Positions 1 to 7,391 of a DNA stretch of 22,643 nucleotides are shown in pieces. The notes below the pieces were generated by a model. The model ran no database searches and was not told where the DNA came from. It worked only from the letters and a program-made list of their open reading frames with translations. The DNA is taken from NCBI GenBank assembly GCA_958413765.1, contig CATYVH010000030.1:1-22643 (forward strand), written 5' to 3'. The stretch comes from an uncultured Collinsella sp. Its GTDB lineage: Bacteria; Actinomycetota; Coriobacteriia; Coriobacteriales; Coriobacteriaceae. Position 1 is the first letter of the stretch. The number at the start of each line of letters is the position of its first letter. The position numbers were made by a program, and so were the translations under genes.

Positions 1-15
1 GAAAAGTCGAGTGGA

Positions 16-60
16 TTAGTCGGGTTTTCCCTTGACTAACGCCGAACCCATAGTAACTTT
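16..60 (+). promoter_or_regulatory. Putative suf operon promoter with overlapping inverted repeat
   Basis: A TTGACT box at 32-37 is followed after 16-17 nt by a weak -10-like stretch (TAACTT/AACTTT, 54-60). The -35 box lies inside an inverted repeat: TTAGTCGGG (16-24), a TTTT loop, then CCC (29-31), TT and GACTAA (34-39). An operator overlapping the -35 would fit repression by an Fe-S sensing Rrf2/SufR-type regulator, but no regulator gene is in the window and the site matches no consensus I can name. The hairpin could instead be the tail of an upstream transcription unit. Confidence 0.35.
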
Positions 61-123
61 ATTCCGAGAAGATTCCTAGGGTTTAGTACACCTATGAGTA
101 CACCATATACAGAGAGGGACAGC

Positions 124-924
124 ATGAGCGCAAATCCGCTGCTTTCCATCGAAGGTCTGACCGCCTCCGTGGACGAGAAGACCATCCTCCACAACGTCAA
201 CCTCAACGTCGCCGCCGGCGAGACCCACGTTCTGATGGGACCCAACGGCGCCGGCAAGTCCACCCTCGGCCACCTGGTCATGGGCGACCCCGTTTACACG
301 GTCAACGACGGCCGCATCGTCTTTGACGGCCAGGACATCACTGAACTCACCACCGACAAGCGCTCGCGCGCCGGCCTGTTCCTGAGCTTCCAGGCCCCGG
401 TCGAGATTCCGGGCGTGCCGCTGTCGAGCTTTTTGCGCGCCAGCATCGCCGGCCGCCCCGGTCTGGAGATGAAGGGCAAGGAGTTCCGCCGCCGCGTCAA
501 GGAGCTCGCGGCCGAGCTCAACATGGATACCGCCTATCTCAACCGCGAGCTGGGCGTGGGCTTCTCGGGCGGCGAGAAGAAGAAGGTCGAGATGCTCCAG
601 CTTCTGCTGCTGCAGCCCAAGCTCGCCATTCTGGACGAGACCGACTCAGGCCTGGACGTCGACGCGCTTTCCACCGTCAGCCACGGCATGGACGCCTACC
701 GCAAGAGCTGCGACGGCTCCATGCTCATCATCACGCACAACACGCGCATCCTGGAGCACTTGGATGTCGACCGCGTCCACGTTATGGTCAAGGGTCATAT
801 CGTGCGCGAGGACGACGCCTCGCTCATCCCCTGGATCGACAAGAACGGTTTTGAGACCTTCGAGCGCGAGGCCGCCGAGCAGCGCGCCCAGGCCGAGGCC
901 GCCGCTGCCGGGCAGCAGGCGTAA
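124..924 (+). CDS. sufC: SufC, Fe-S cluster assembly ATPase
   Basis: Cytosolic ABC-type ATPase that energises the SufBCD Fe-S cluster assembly complex; it has no membrane domain. The 266-residue product shows Walker A GPNGAGKST (residues 39-47), the ABC signature FSGGEK (about 147-152), Walker B LAILDETDSGLD with D171-E172, and the switch histidine H205 in ITHNTR. The length is normal for SufC. I chose the ATG at 124 because a GAGAGGGA ribosome site precedes it and the family begins near NPLLSIEGL; an in-frame ATG at 94 would add ten unconserved residues and has no good ribosome site. It is the first gene of the suf operon seen here, and sufB follows after 12 nt. Identification is secure. Confidence 0.96.
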   Translation: MSANPLLSIEGLTASVDEKTILHNVNLNVAAGETHVLMGPNGAGKSTLGHLVMGDPVYTVNDGRIVFDGQDITELTTDKRSRAGLFLSFQAPVEIPGVPLSSFLRASIAGRPGLEMKGKEFRRRVKELAAELNMDTAYLNRELGVGFSGGEKKKVEMLQLLLLQPKLAILDETDSGLDVDALSTVSHGMDAYRKSCDGSMLIITHNTRILEHLDVDRVHVMVKGHIVREDDASLIPWIDKNGFETFEREAAEQRAQAEAAAAGQQA

Positions 925-936
925 AGGGGCGACGCA

Positions 937-2349
937 ATGACCAAGAACCGCACCGAGGTCGCGGACATCGACCGCAGCCTCTACGACTTCACCTATGGCG
1001 AGGAGGGATTCGAGCGCCTGGACGCCGGCATTACGCCCGACATCGTGCGCGAGATCAGCGCCAAGAAGGACGAGCCACAGTGGATGCTTGACCTGCGCCT
1101 CAAGTCCCTCAAGATCTTCAACCGCTTCCCCGATCCGACGTGGGGCCCCTCCATCGAGGGCCTGGACATGGACAACATCGTCACCTATGTCAAGCCCAAC
1201 ACCGACCAAAAGCACGACTGGGAGTCGGTGCCCGACGACATCAAGAACACCTTTGAGCGCCTGGGCATCCCCGAGGCCGAGCGCAGCTATCTGGCGGGCG
1301 TCGGCGCGCAGTACGACTCCGAGCTGGTCTACCACAACATGCAGGATACGGCGTCCAAGATGGGCATCGTCTACTCCGGCATCGAGGAGGCCCTGCACGA
1401 TCCGCAGTGGGAGCCGCTCATCCACGAGAAGTTTATGACGCTCATCCCGCCCACCGACCACAAGTTTGCGGCCCTGCACGGTGCCGTATGGTCGGGCGGC
1501 TCGTTTGTCTACGTGCCCAAGGGCACCAAGCTCGACTTCCCGTTGCAGAGCTACTTCCGCCTCAATGCCAAGGGTGCCGGCCAGTTTGAGCACACGCTCA
1601 TCATCGTCGAGGACGATGCCGACCTGCACTTTATTGAGGGCTGCTCCGCGCCCAAGTACAACGTGGCCAACCTCCACGCCGGCGCCGTCGAGCTCTTTGT
1701 TGGCAAGCGTGCGCACCTGCGCTACTCGACCATCGAGAACTGGTCCAAGAACATGTACAACCTCAACACCAAGCGTGCGCGCGTGGACGAGGACGGCGAC
1801 ATCGAGTGGATCAGCGGCTCCTTCGGCAGCCACGTGGGCTACCTCTACCCCATGAGCGTGCTCAACGGCCGCCGGGCTCGCTCGAGCTTTACCGGTATCA
1901 CCTTTGCCGGCGCCGGCCAGAACCTTGATACCGGCTGCAAGGTCGTACTTAACGCGCCCGATACCTCGGCAACGGTCGAGACCAAGGGCATCTCCAAGAG
2001 CGGCGGCATCCAGACCTTCCGAAGCTCCATCGTGGCCACGCCCAAGGCCGAGGGCTCCAAGGCAACCGTGAGCTGCCAGTCACTGATGCTCGACGACCAG
2101 AGCCGCTCCGACACCATCCCCGCCATGGACATCCGCGCCAAGAACGTCGACATCGGCCACGAGGCAACCATCGGCCGTATCGGCGACGACAAGGTGTTCT
2201 ACCTGATGAGCCGCGGCATCTCGGAGGAAGAGGCCCGCACCATGATCGTCAACGGCTTTGCCAACCCGGTCTCCAAGGAGCTGCCGCTGGAGTACGCCGT
2301 CGAGATGAACAACCTAATCAAGCTCGAGATGGAAGGAGCGATCGGATAA
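937..2349 (+). CDS. sufB: SufB, Fe-S cluster scaffold subunit
   Basis: Scaffold subunit of SufBCD, on which the nascent Fe-S cluster is assembled in the cytosol. The 470-residue protein has the SufB landmarks: the N-terminal helical part (DRSLYDFTYGEEGF), the beta-helix core (GCSAPKYNVANLHAGAVE; RSSFTGITFAG), and the C-terminal stretch GHEATIGRIGDDKVFYLMSR followed by EEEARTMIVNGF. Cys380 in TVSCQSLML aligns with the cluster-site cysteine (Cys405) of E. coli SufB. Length is typical. The start has a GGGG-containing upstream region and lies 12 nt after sufC. Its TAA overlaps the sufD ATG by one base (TAATG), which suggests translational coupling. Confidence 0.97.
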   Translation: MTKNRTEVADIDRSLYDFTYGEEGFERLDAGITPDIVREISAKKDEPQWMLDLRLKSLKIFNRFPDPTWGPSIEGLDMDNIVTYVKPNTDQKHDWESVPDDIKNTFERLGIPEAERSYLAGVGAQYDSELVYHNMQDTASKMGIVYSGIEEALHDPQWEPLIHEKFMTLIPPTDHKFAALHGAVWSGGSFVYVPKGTKLDFPLQSYFRLNAKGAGQFEHTLIIVEDDADLHFIEGCSAPKYNVANLHAGAVELFVGKRAHLRYSTIENWSKNMYNLNTKRARVDEDGDIEWISGSFGSHVGYLYPMSVLNGRRARSSFTGITFAGAGQNLDTGCKVVLNAPDTSATVETKGISKSGGIQTFRSSIVATPKAEGSKATVSCQSLMLDDQSRSDTIPAMDIRAKNVDIGHEATIGRIGDDKVFYLMSRGISEEEARTMIVNGFANPVSKELPLEYAVEMNNLIKLEMEGAIG

Positions 2350-3620
2350 TGAAACAGGAAACCAACACCGCTGCCACCACGCTCGAGCAGGTCAACGCGA
2401 TGCCCGCAGCAACCTGGGGCTGGCTCAAGATGAACCAGACCAAGCTCGAGCTTTCGAACGAACTTGCCGCCGCTCCCGCCGAGGCCGTTGAGGTCGAGGG
2501 CTTGGACGAGCAGCTTGCCGGCTCGGCCGACGCCTTCGACGCCGCCATGGACGCCATGGCCGAGCGCTTCCCCGAGCGCCGCGCCTCCGCCCCCGGCGAC
2601 GCTGCCGACCGTGCCCGCATCACGCCCGAGACCGAGCTCGACGTGCCCGCCACCTCTGTCTACCAGGCCGGCGCCATCAAGCTCGAGGAGGAGCTCTCCC
2701 CTGCCGAGGCCTTCGAGACCGGCATGGGCGAGGCTGCCTATGCGTATCTGACCGAGCACGCCACCAAGCGCATCGTCATCGATGTTCCCGCCTACCAGCA
2801 CGCCGCCGTTACCGTGCGCGTGAGTGGCGTCGACGCAGCGGCTGCGATTGCCGCCATCGACGTCGTCGCCCGCCCGCAGGCAACGCTCGACCTCGCCCTA
2901 GCCCTGGACTCCCCCGTTGCCGGCGAGGGCGTCGTGGGCTCCGTGCTGCGTGTGTGCGCCCACGAGTACGCCACCGTCAACGTGACCTGCACGCAGACAC
3001 TCGACGACAGCTGGATCGCACTCGACGACACCGGCCTGTTCCTAGACGAGGGCGCGCGCGTCAACGTGCAGCACACTGTCCTGGGTGCCGGCGCCAGCGC
3101 CACCGGCCTTGCCGGCGACCTGCTGGGCGATACCGCCAAGGTGACCATCGATACCGATTACCTGGGCGCCCGCGAGCAGGTGCGCGACTTTAACTACGAG
3201 CTGCGCCACCGCGGTCGCAAGACCGAGTGCGAAATCGACGCCAACGGCGTGCTGACCGGCACGTCCAAGAAGGTCTACCGCGGCACCATCGACCTCGTGC
3301 ACGGCTGCAAGGGTGCAACCGGCACCGAGCGCGAGACGGTGCTCTTGGCTAACAAGGGCGTCGACAACAAAACCGTTCCCGTCATCCTCTGCGACGAGGA
3401 CGACGTCGCCGGCAACCACGGCGCCACCATCGGCCACGTCCGCGACGAGCAGCTGTTCTACCTCGCCTGCCGCGGCCTTGACCAAAACGCAGCCGAGGAC
3501 CTGTTCATCCGCGCCAAGCTGGAGGACGCTGCGCTTTCCGCCACCGACGAGCGCACCCGCGCCGCCGTCGTCCGCCTGGGCAACAACCTGATCGACAACT
3601 TTGAGGAGGAGCTCGCATGA
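2349..3620 (+). CDS. sufD: SufD, Fe-S cluster assembly subunit
   Basis: Partner of SufB in the SufBCD complex, needed for iron acquisition during cluster assembly. The 423-residue product has a variable, Ala/Glu-rich N-terminal third (to about residue 150) and the conserved SufBD C-terminal beta-helix, with FNYELRHRGRKTECEID, then GNHGATIGH followed by RDEQLFYLACRGL. His357 in NHGATIG corresponds to the functionally important SufD histidine (H360 in E. coli). The ATG overlaps the SufB stop by one base and the 3' end overlaps sufS in an ATGA arrangement. Sequence divergence at the N terminus is usual for SufD; the C-terminal motif and position between sufB and sufS make the call firm. Confidence 0.94.
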   Translation: MKQETNTAATTLEQVNAMPAATWGWLKMNQTKLELSNELAAAPAEAVEVEGLDEQLAGSADAFDAAMDAMAERFPERRASAPGDAADRARITPETELDVPATSVYQAGAIKLEEELSPAEAFETGMGEAAYAYLTEHATKRIVIDVPAYQHAAVTVRVSGVDAAAAIAAIDVVARPQATLDLALALDSPVAGEGVVGSVLRVCAHEYATVNVTCTQTLDDSWIALDDTGLFLDEGARVNVQHTVLGAGASATGLAGDLLGDTAKVTIDTDYLGAREQVRDFNYELRHRGRKTECEIDANGVLTGTSKKVYRGTIDLVHGCKGATGTERETVLLANKGVDNKTVPVILCDEDDVAGNHGATIGHVRDEQLFYLACRGLDQNAAEDLFIRAKLEDAALSATDERTRAAVVRLGNNLIDNFEEELA

Positions 3621-4942
3621 TCGATACCGAGCACGTTAAATGTGACACCTGTACCGCACCGGAGCCTATGGAGCTCGACGCCAGCGACGAGGCTTCGCGC
3701 GGCTGGCCCACCGTAGATATCGAGACCAACCCCTACAAGGGCCAGTTCCCGCTGTTCCAGCAGCACCCCGAGATCGCCTTCCTCGATAGCGCCGCCACCG
3801 CGCAGCGCCCTGCCTGTGTGCTCGACGCCGAACGCGACTTCTACCAGCGCATGAACGCCAACCCTCTGCGCGGCCTGTACTCGCTGTCCGTCGAGGCCAC
3901 CGACGCCATCGCGAAGGTCCGCCAACAGATCGCCGACCTCATCGGCGCCCCCAACGCCAACGAGATCGTCTTCACCCGCAACACGAGCGAGTCGCTCAAC
4001 CTGGTCGCCAAGAGCTTTGCGCCCACAGTGCTCGAACCGGGCGACGAGGTCGTCATCACCATCATGGAGCACCACTCCAACCTGATTCCGTGGCAGCAGG
4101 TCTGCCGCGGGACCGGTGCCAAGCTCGTCTACCTCTACCCCACCAAGACCGGCCAGCTCACGACCGAGGAGGTTCTGGCCAAGGTGGGCCCCAAGACCAA
4201 GATCCTGGCCGTGGGTCAGGTCTCTAACGTGCTGGGCGTCGAGAACCCGGTCAAGAATCTCGGCAAGCTCGTGCACAAGTACGGCGGCTATCTGGTCGTC
4301 GACGGCGCACAGTCGCTGCCGCACATGCCAGTCAATGTGGCCGATCTGGGCGCCGACTTCTTTGCCTTTAGCGCGCACAAGGCCATGGGCCCCATGGGCA
4401 TCGGCGTGCTGTGGGGCAAGATGGACCTGCTCAACGCCATGCCGCCCATGCTTACCGGCGGTGAGATGATCAACTCGGTTACTGAGCAGGACGCCGTCTG
4501 GGCTCCCGTCCCCGAGAAGTTCGAGGCCGGCACGCAGGACGCCGCCGGCATCTTCGCCACAGGCGCCGCCCTCGACTACCTCGTCAACACGGTGGGCTAC
4601 GAAAACATCCAGGCACGCGAGCAGGCACTCGTCCACTACCTGATGGGCGAGCTCATGCAGCTCGACTTTGTCCAGATCATCGGCTCAATCTATTGGGATA
4701 ACCACCACGGCGTCGTGAGCTTTAATGTCAAGGGCATCCACCCGCACGACGTAGCGAGCATCATGGACATGGACGGCGTCTGCATCCGCGCCGGTCACCA
4801 CTGCGCGCAGCCGCTGCTCACCTGGCTGGGCGTCGAGAACCTTGCCTGCTGCCGCGCCAGCGTGGCCTTCTACAACGACAAGGCCGACATCGACAAGTTC
4901 ATCGCCGGCCTGCATCACGTTTGGAGCACATTCAATGGGTAA
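3617..4942 (+). CDS. sufS: SufS, cysteine desulfurase
   Basis: PLP enzyme that takes sulfur from cysteine as a persulfide and hands it to the SUF machinery through SufU. In the 441-residue protein the PLP lysine is Lys255 in FSAHKAMGP, and the persulfide cysteine is Cys396 in RAGHHCAQP, the group II (SufS) signature. The family fold starts near residue 36 (YKGQFPLFQQ), so there is an N-terminal extension of about 35 residues containing CDTC (Cys9, Cys12). The start at 3617 is supported by a strong GAGGAGGAG ribosome site inside sufD and the ATGA overlap; an internal ATG at 3668 has a poorer site. Its stop overlaps the sufU start by 8 nt, fitting a SufS-SufU pair. Confidence 0.95.
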   Translation: MIDTEHVKCDTCTAPEPMELDASDEASRGWPTVDIETNPYKGQFPLFQQHPEIAFLDSAATAQRPACVLDAERDFYQRMNANPLRGLYSLSVEATDAIAKVRQQIADLIGAPNANEIVFTRNTSESLNLVAKSFAPTVLEPGDEVVITIMEHHSNLIPWQQVCRGTGAKLVYLYPTKTGQLTTEEVLAKVGPKTKILAVGQVSNVLGVENPVKNLGKLVHKYGGYLVVDGAQSLPHMPVNVADLGADFFAFSAHKAMGPMGIGVLWGKMDLLNAMPPMLTGGEMINSVTEQDAVWAPVPEKFEAGTQDAAGIFATGAALDYLVNTVGYENIQAREQALVHYLMGELMQLDFVQIIGSIYWDNHHGVVSFNVKGIHPHDVASIMDMDGVCIRAGHHCAQPLLTWLGVENLACCRASVAFYNDKADIDKFIAGLHHVWSTFNG

Positions 4943-5369
4943 TCTGTACACCTCCACCACATTTATGGAGCACAACTCGCACCCCGACTATAAGTACGAG
5001 ATGGATGCTCCCACGCACGAGCACGACGGCATCAACCCTAGCTGCGGAGACGAGCTCACCTTGCAGCTGCGTGTCGAGAACAACGTGATCGAGGAGGCCT
5101 CCTTTACCGGTCACGGCTGCGCCATCAGCCAGGCCAGTGCCGACATCATGGCCGACCTCATCACCGGCGAGACCGTCGAGGAAGCTCGCCACCTGGCAGA
5201 GCTCTTCCTCGCCATGATCCGCGGCGAGAAGCTCTCCGAGGAGGACCTGGAAGACCTGGACGAAGCCGCCCAGCTCCAGGACATCTCGCACATGCCCGCC
5301 CGCGTCAAGTGCGCCGAGCTCGCCTGGCGCACCCTCGACGGCATGCTCACGGGACAAAATAATCAGTAG
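4935..5369 (+). CDS. sufU: SufU, zinc-dependent sulfur relay protein
   Basis: SufU accepts sulfane sulfur from SufS in Gram-positive SUF systems. The 144-residue protein has the zinc-ligand set of the family: Cys37 and Asp39 in NPSCGDE, Cys62 in GHGCAISQ, and Cys126 in VKCAELAW. The segment between Cys62 and Cys126 is longer than in IscU, as expected for SufU. The ATG at 4935 (MGNLYTSTT) lies eight bases inside the sufS 3' end; upstream in-frame codons would run far into sufS and lack family similarity. No clear ribosome site is visible, so coupling to sufS translation is likely. Last gene of the operon; its stop falls within a GGGACAAA hairpin. Confidence 0.93.
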   Translation: MGNLYTSTTFMEHNSHPDYKYEMDAPTHEHDGINPSCGDELTLQLRVENNVIEEASFTGHGCAISQASADIMADLITGETVEEARHLAELFLAMIRGEKLSEEDLEDLDEAAQLQDISHMPARVKCAELAWRTLDGMLTGQNNQ

Positions 5370-5379
5370 TATTTGTCCC
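5351..5379. repeat. GGGACAAA inverted repeat around the sufU stop codon
   Basis: Arms GGGACAAA (5351-5358) and TTTGTCCC (5372-5379) are perfectly complementary with a 13-nt spacer that contains the sufU TAG; the pairing extends through ATA/TAT if one A is bulged. It could be an mRNA 3'-end hairpin, or a REP-like palindrome, since it lies about 55 bp from the 3' end of a RAYT transposase gene. Confidence 0.5.
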
Positions 5380-5397
5380 AAATCTTAAAAATTTTGT

Positions 5398-5434
5398 TGG
5401 CCGAATCGCTTGACAAGAGTGGTTCGGCCATTTT
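5398..5434 (+). terminator. suf operon terminator
   Basis: Stem TGGCCGAA (5398-5405) pairs with TTCGGCCA (5423-5430) across a 17-nt loop and is followed by TTTT at 5431. On the left the sequence is A/T-rich (AAAAATTTTG), so it may also act weakly on the converging transposase transcript, whose TAG begins one base after the T run. Confidence 0.75.
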
Positions 5435-6235
5435 CTATTCCGAGCCCTCAGCCTGAGCCTTCACTCGCGCATAAGCGCGCACGATACGAGAGACGGTACT
5501 CTTGCTGATGCCCGTATACCGTTCAATCTCGCGCACCGTGTAGCCGCCATCGTGCAGGGCGAAAATGATTCCGTCTCGCCGCGCGGGTGCTACGGTCTTG
5601 AGCTCATTGAGCGGAACGCCCAGGCGCTTCGCCATCTTATCGGCAAACGCACGCCGCTCCCACTCCGTCTCATCCATATCGTGAATCACCGGATCGGAAC
5701 CATCGGGCATCGACAGAGAATAATCCAGAAACCCCTTGGCAGACTCAAAGAGCTCGAGCACACAAGAAGGGTCCGAAAATCCCCTCGTCGCATCGTTGTC
5801 ATACGCTCGCAGATACTCGGCAAAGCTGCTCCACGGATAGCGCTCGATCAGGGCGATACCCGCCTCCTGCGGATTAGCGTGAACATAGCGAATGGCGGCC
5901 ATTAGATAACGGTCGGTATCGAGCGAGCGCCGGTCAAAACGGTTCTGGAACAGATGACCTGTGCGCCCCGTGCGTTTATTGAACCGCCGCGCGTACGTCA
6001 AAAGCAGCCGGTGCATCGCCGCGCTCATCGCGTCCTCGTAATCTGCCAGCACCAAATGCACGTGATTGCCCATAAGGCACCAGGCGATAACCGTCACGCC
6101 CGCCTCGCGGCAGCACTCGCGCATCAGCTCCAAAAACTCCCACCGGTCTTCATCGCCCTCGAAGATGAGCTGCTTGCCCGTACCGCGAGCACAGACATGG
6201 TAAAAGCCGGTAACCGTTCTCCAAACGCGCTGCAT
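5435..6235 (-). CDS. REP-associated tyrosine transposase (RAYT, Y1/HUH) with C-terminal HTH
   Basis: Single-strand HUH nuclease of the IS200-like Y1 transposase class. In the 266-residue product the HUH motif is His58-Val-His60 in MGNHVHLVL, and the catalytic tyrosine is probably Tyr117 in AAIRYVHANP (Tyr110 is an alternative). HLFQNRF (about 94-100) is also typical of RAYTs. After about residue 190 a separate C-terminal part ends in a helix-turn-helix (YTVREIERYTGISKSTVSRI), which is less usual. The ATG at 6235 is preceded by GAAGGGAGCGCC, a good ribosome site; the frame stays open upstream to 6448, but that part has no family similarity. No terminal inverted repeats or partner gene mark it as an insertion sequence, so a domesticated, REP-processing enzyme is more likely than an active IS. 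Confidence 0.88.
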   Translation of the reverse strand: MQRVWRTVTGFYHVCARGTGKQLIFEGDEDRWEFLELMRECCREAGVTVIAWCLMGNHVHLVLADYEDAMSAAMHRLLLTYARRFNKRTGRTGHLFQNRFDRRSLDTDRYLMAAIRYVHANPQEAGIALIERYPWSSFAEYLRAYDNDATRGFSDPSCVLELFESAKGFLDYSLSMPDGSDPVIHDMDETEWERRAFADKMAKRLGVPLNELKTVAPARRDGIIFALHDGGYTVREIERYTGISKSTVSRIVRAYARVKAQAEGSE

Positions 6236-6268
6236 GGCGCTCCCTTCGCCGGGATCTGATTGCCATCC

Positions 6269-6297
6269 AATACAGCACGATTGAAGCGTGCCATCAA
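6269..6297 (-). promoter_or_regulatory. Putative promoter of the RAYT gene
   Basis: On the minus strand TTGATG (6292-6297) and TGTATT (6269-6274) are separated by 17 nt, each matching 4 of 6 consensus bases, about 35 nt upstream of the ATG at 6235. Further upstream, GGTCAGC (6370-6376) pairs with GCTGACC (6396-6402); its role is unknown. Nothing else gene-like is visible between 6298 and 6514. Confidence 0.45.
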
Positions 6298-6514
6298 AAC
6301 ATCCACGCAAAACAATACACTCGCGCGGCCAAAGGCAGTAAATAGGCGGCGAACGGCACCGTTGCAACAGGTCAGCCCCTGCAACGCTTACAAGAGCTGA
6401 CCAAAAGCTTGCCCAAGACGGACCCCCTCTACGGAAGTTCGCGACCACAGAACATAGGGTTAAACCGTTTCAATTAAAACTTCCGGACTTCTCGCTACGA
6501 AAACTGAGCCGTTC

Positions 6515-6545
6515 ACCGAATATTCCGTGCATTTCGCGGTATTAT
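6515..6545 (+). promoter_or_regulatory. Putative promoter of the scaffold/GGGtGRT operon with palindrome at -35
   Basis: TATTAT at 6540-6545 is a good -10 (5 of 6). No acceptable -35 lies 16-18 nt upstream; that place holds an imperfect palindrome, ACCGAATATTCCGT (6515-6528, core GAATATTC). A weak -35 covered by a palindrome suggests activator-dependent transcription, but the regulator is unknown. Confidence 0.4.
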
Positions 6546-6561
6546 AGGGGCTGCATGTCAT

Positions 6562-6614
6562 GTCCCTTTCGAAGGGTCGCCCGGCAATCGCCAGCCACGA
6601 CCCCCAGACGGGAC
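6562..6614 (+). other. Structured 5' leader with alternative pairings
   Basis: CCCTTTCGAAGGG (6564-6576) is a compact hairpin. Its right GGG can instead pair as GGGTCG (6574-6579) with CGACCC (6598-6603), and GTCCC (6562-6566) can pair with GGGAC (6610-6614). The choices exclude each other. They lie between the presumed transcription start and the GAGAGGAGAGG ribosome site at about 6626-6637. I recognise no known riboswitch class here. Confidence 0.3.
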
Positions 6615-6638
6615 GCCAACACGATAGAGAGGAGAGGC

Positions 6639-7373
6639 ATGCAGTACTCACAGGAAGTGGAGAACATGTGCCCCGTTGCCAAGGGTGCATACCACGGCCC
6701 CGCACCCATCCCCGAGGAGGGCAAGTGGGTCCAGGCTAAGGAGATTTCCGACATCTCCGGTCTTACGCACGGTGTGGGTTGGTGCGCACCTCAGCAGGGC
6801 GCCTGCAAGCTCACGCTGAACGTCAAGGACGGCATCATCGAGGAGGCCCTCGTTGAGACCATCGGCTGCTCGGGCATGACCCACTCTGCCGCCATGGCTT
6901 CCGAGATCCTTCCCGGTAAGACCATCCTCGAGGCCCTCAACACCGACCTCGTCTGCGACGCCATCAACGTTGCTATGCGCGAGATCTTCCTGCAGATCGT
7001 TTACGGCCGCAGCCAGACCGCGTTCTCCGAGGGCGGCCTGCCCGTGGGCGCCTCCCTCGACGACCTCGGCAAGGGCCTTCGCTCTCAGGTCGGCACCATG
7101 TTCGGCACCAAGGCCAAGGGCGCTCGTTACCTCGAGCTCGCTCAGGGCTACGTCACCCGCATGGCTCTCAACGACAAGAACGAGATCATCGCTTTCGAGT
7201 TCCTGAACCTCGGCAAGTTCACCGACGCCGTCAAGGCCGGCAAGACCCCCGAGGAGGCCATCGCTGGCGCTATGGGCCACTATGGTCAGTGGGAGAACGC
7301 TGCCAAGTACATCGACCCGCGCACCGACGAGGAGACTCACTCCGTCGCCAGCGTGTTCCCGGTTCACGAGTAG
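6639..7373 (+). CDS. NifU/IscU-like Fe-S scaffold paired with GGGtGRT protein
   Basis: The 244-residue product resembles the N-terminal scaffold domain of IscU/NifU. The stretch DGIIEEALVETIGCSGMTHS followed by AAMASEILPGKTILEAL (about 64-100) matches the scaffold pattern in which a GC-G-A-S motif precedes the Gly-Lys-Thr helix. Cysteines at 11, 49, 56, 77 and 106 are present; 77 and 106 sit where IscU has its second and third cluster ligands, while the NPxCGD motif is replaced by CAPQQGACKLTL. About 100 extra C-terminal residues are not found in IscU. The ATG at 6639 follows a strong AGAGAGGAGAGG site. The next gene starts 18 nt downstream, so the two form an operon. Scaffold fold is likely; cluster binding and role are inferred. 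It is distinct from SufU, lacking NPxCGD. Confidence 0.72.
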   Translation: MQYSQEVENMCPVAKGAYHGPAPIPEEGKWVQAKEISDISGLTHGVGWCAPQQGACKLTLNVKDGIIEEALVETIGCSGMTHSAAMASEILPGKTILEALNTDLVCDAINVAMREIFLQIVYGRSQTAFSEGGLPVGASLDDLGKGLRSQVGTMFGTKAKGARYLELAQGYVTRMALNDKNEIIAFEFLNLGKFTDAVKAGKTPEEAIAGAMGHYGQWENAAKYIDPRTDEETHSVASVFPVHE

Positions 7374-7391
7374 AAAGGGAGGGAAATAACT

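Noticed and set aside
646..1833. Minus-strand frame of 395 codons opposite sufC/sufB
   Set aside because: Shadow of strongly conserved suf genes, without motif or ribosome site.
3458..4636. Minus-strand frame of 392 codons opposite sufD/sufS
   Set aside because: Composition typical of an antisense shadow; sufS catalytic motifs are on the plus strand.
5435..6448. Longer transposase start at 6448
   Set aside because: The added 71 residues lack family similarity and cross the probable promoter; the ATG at 6235 has the ribosome site.
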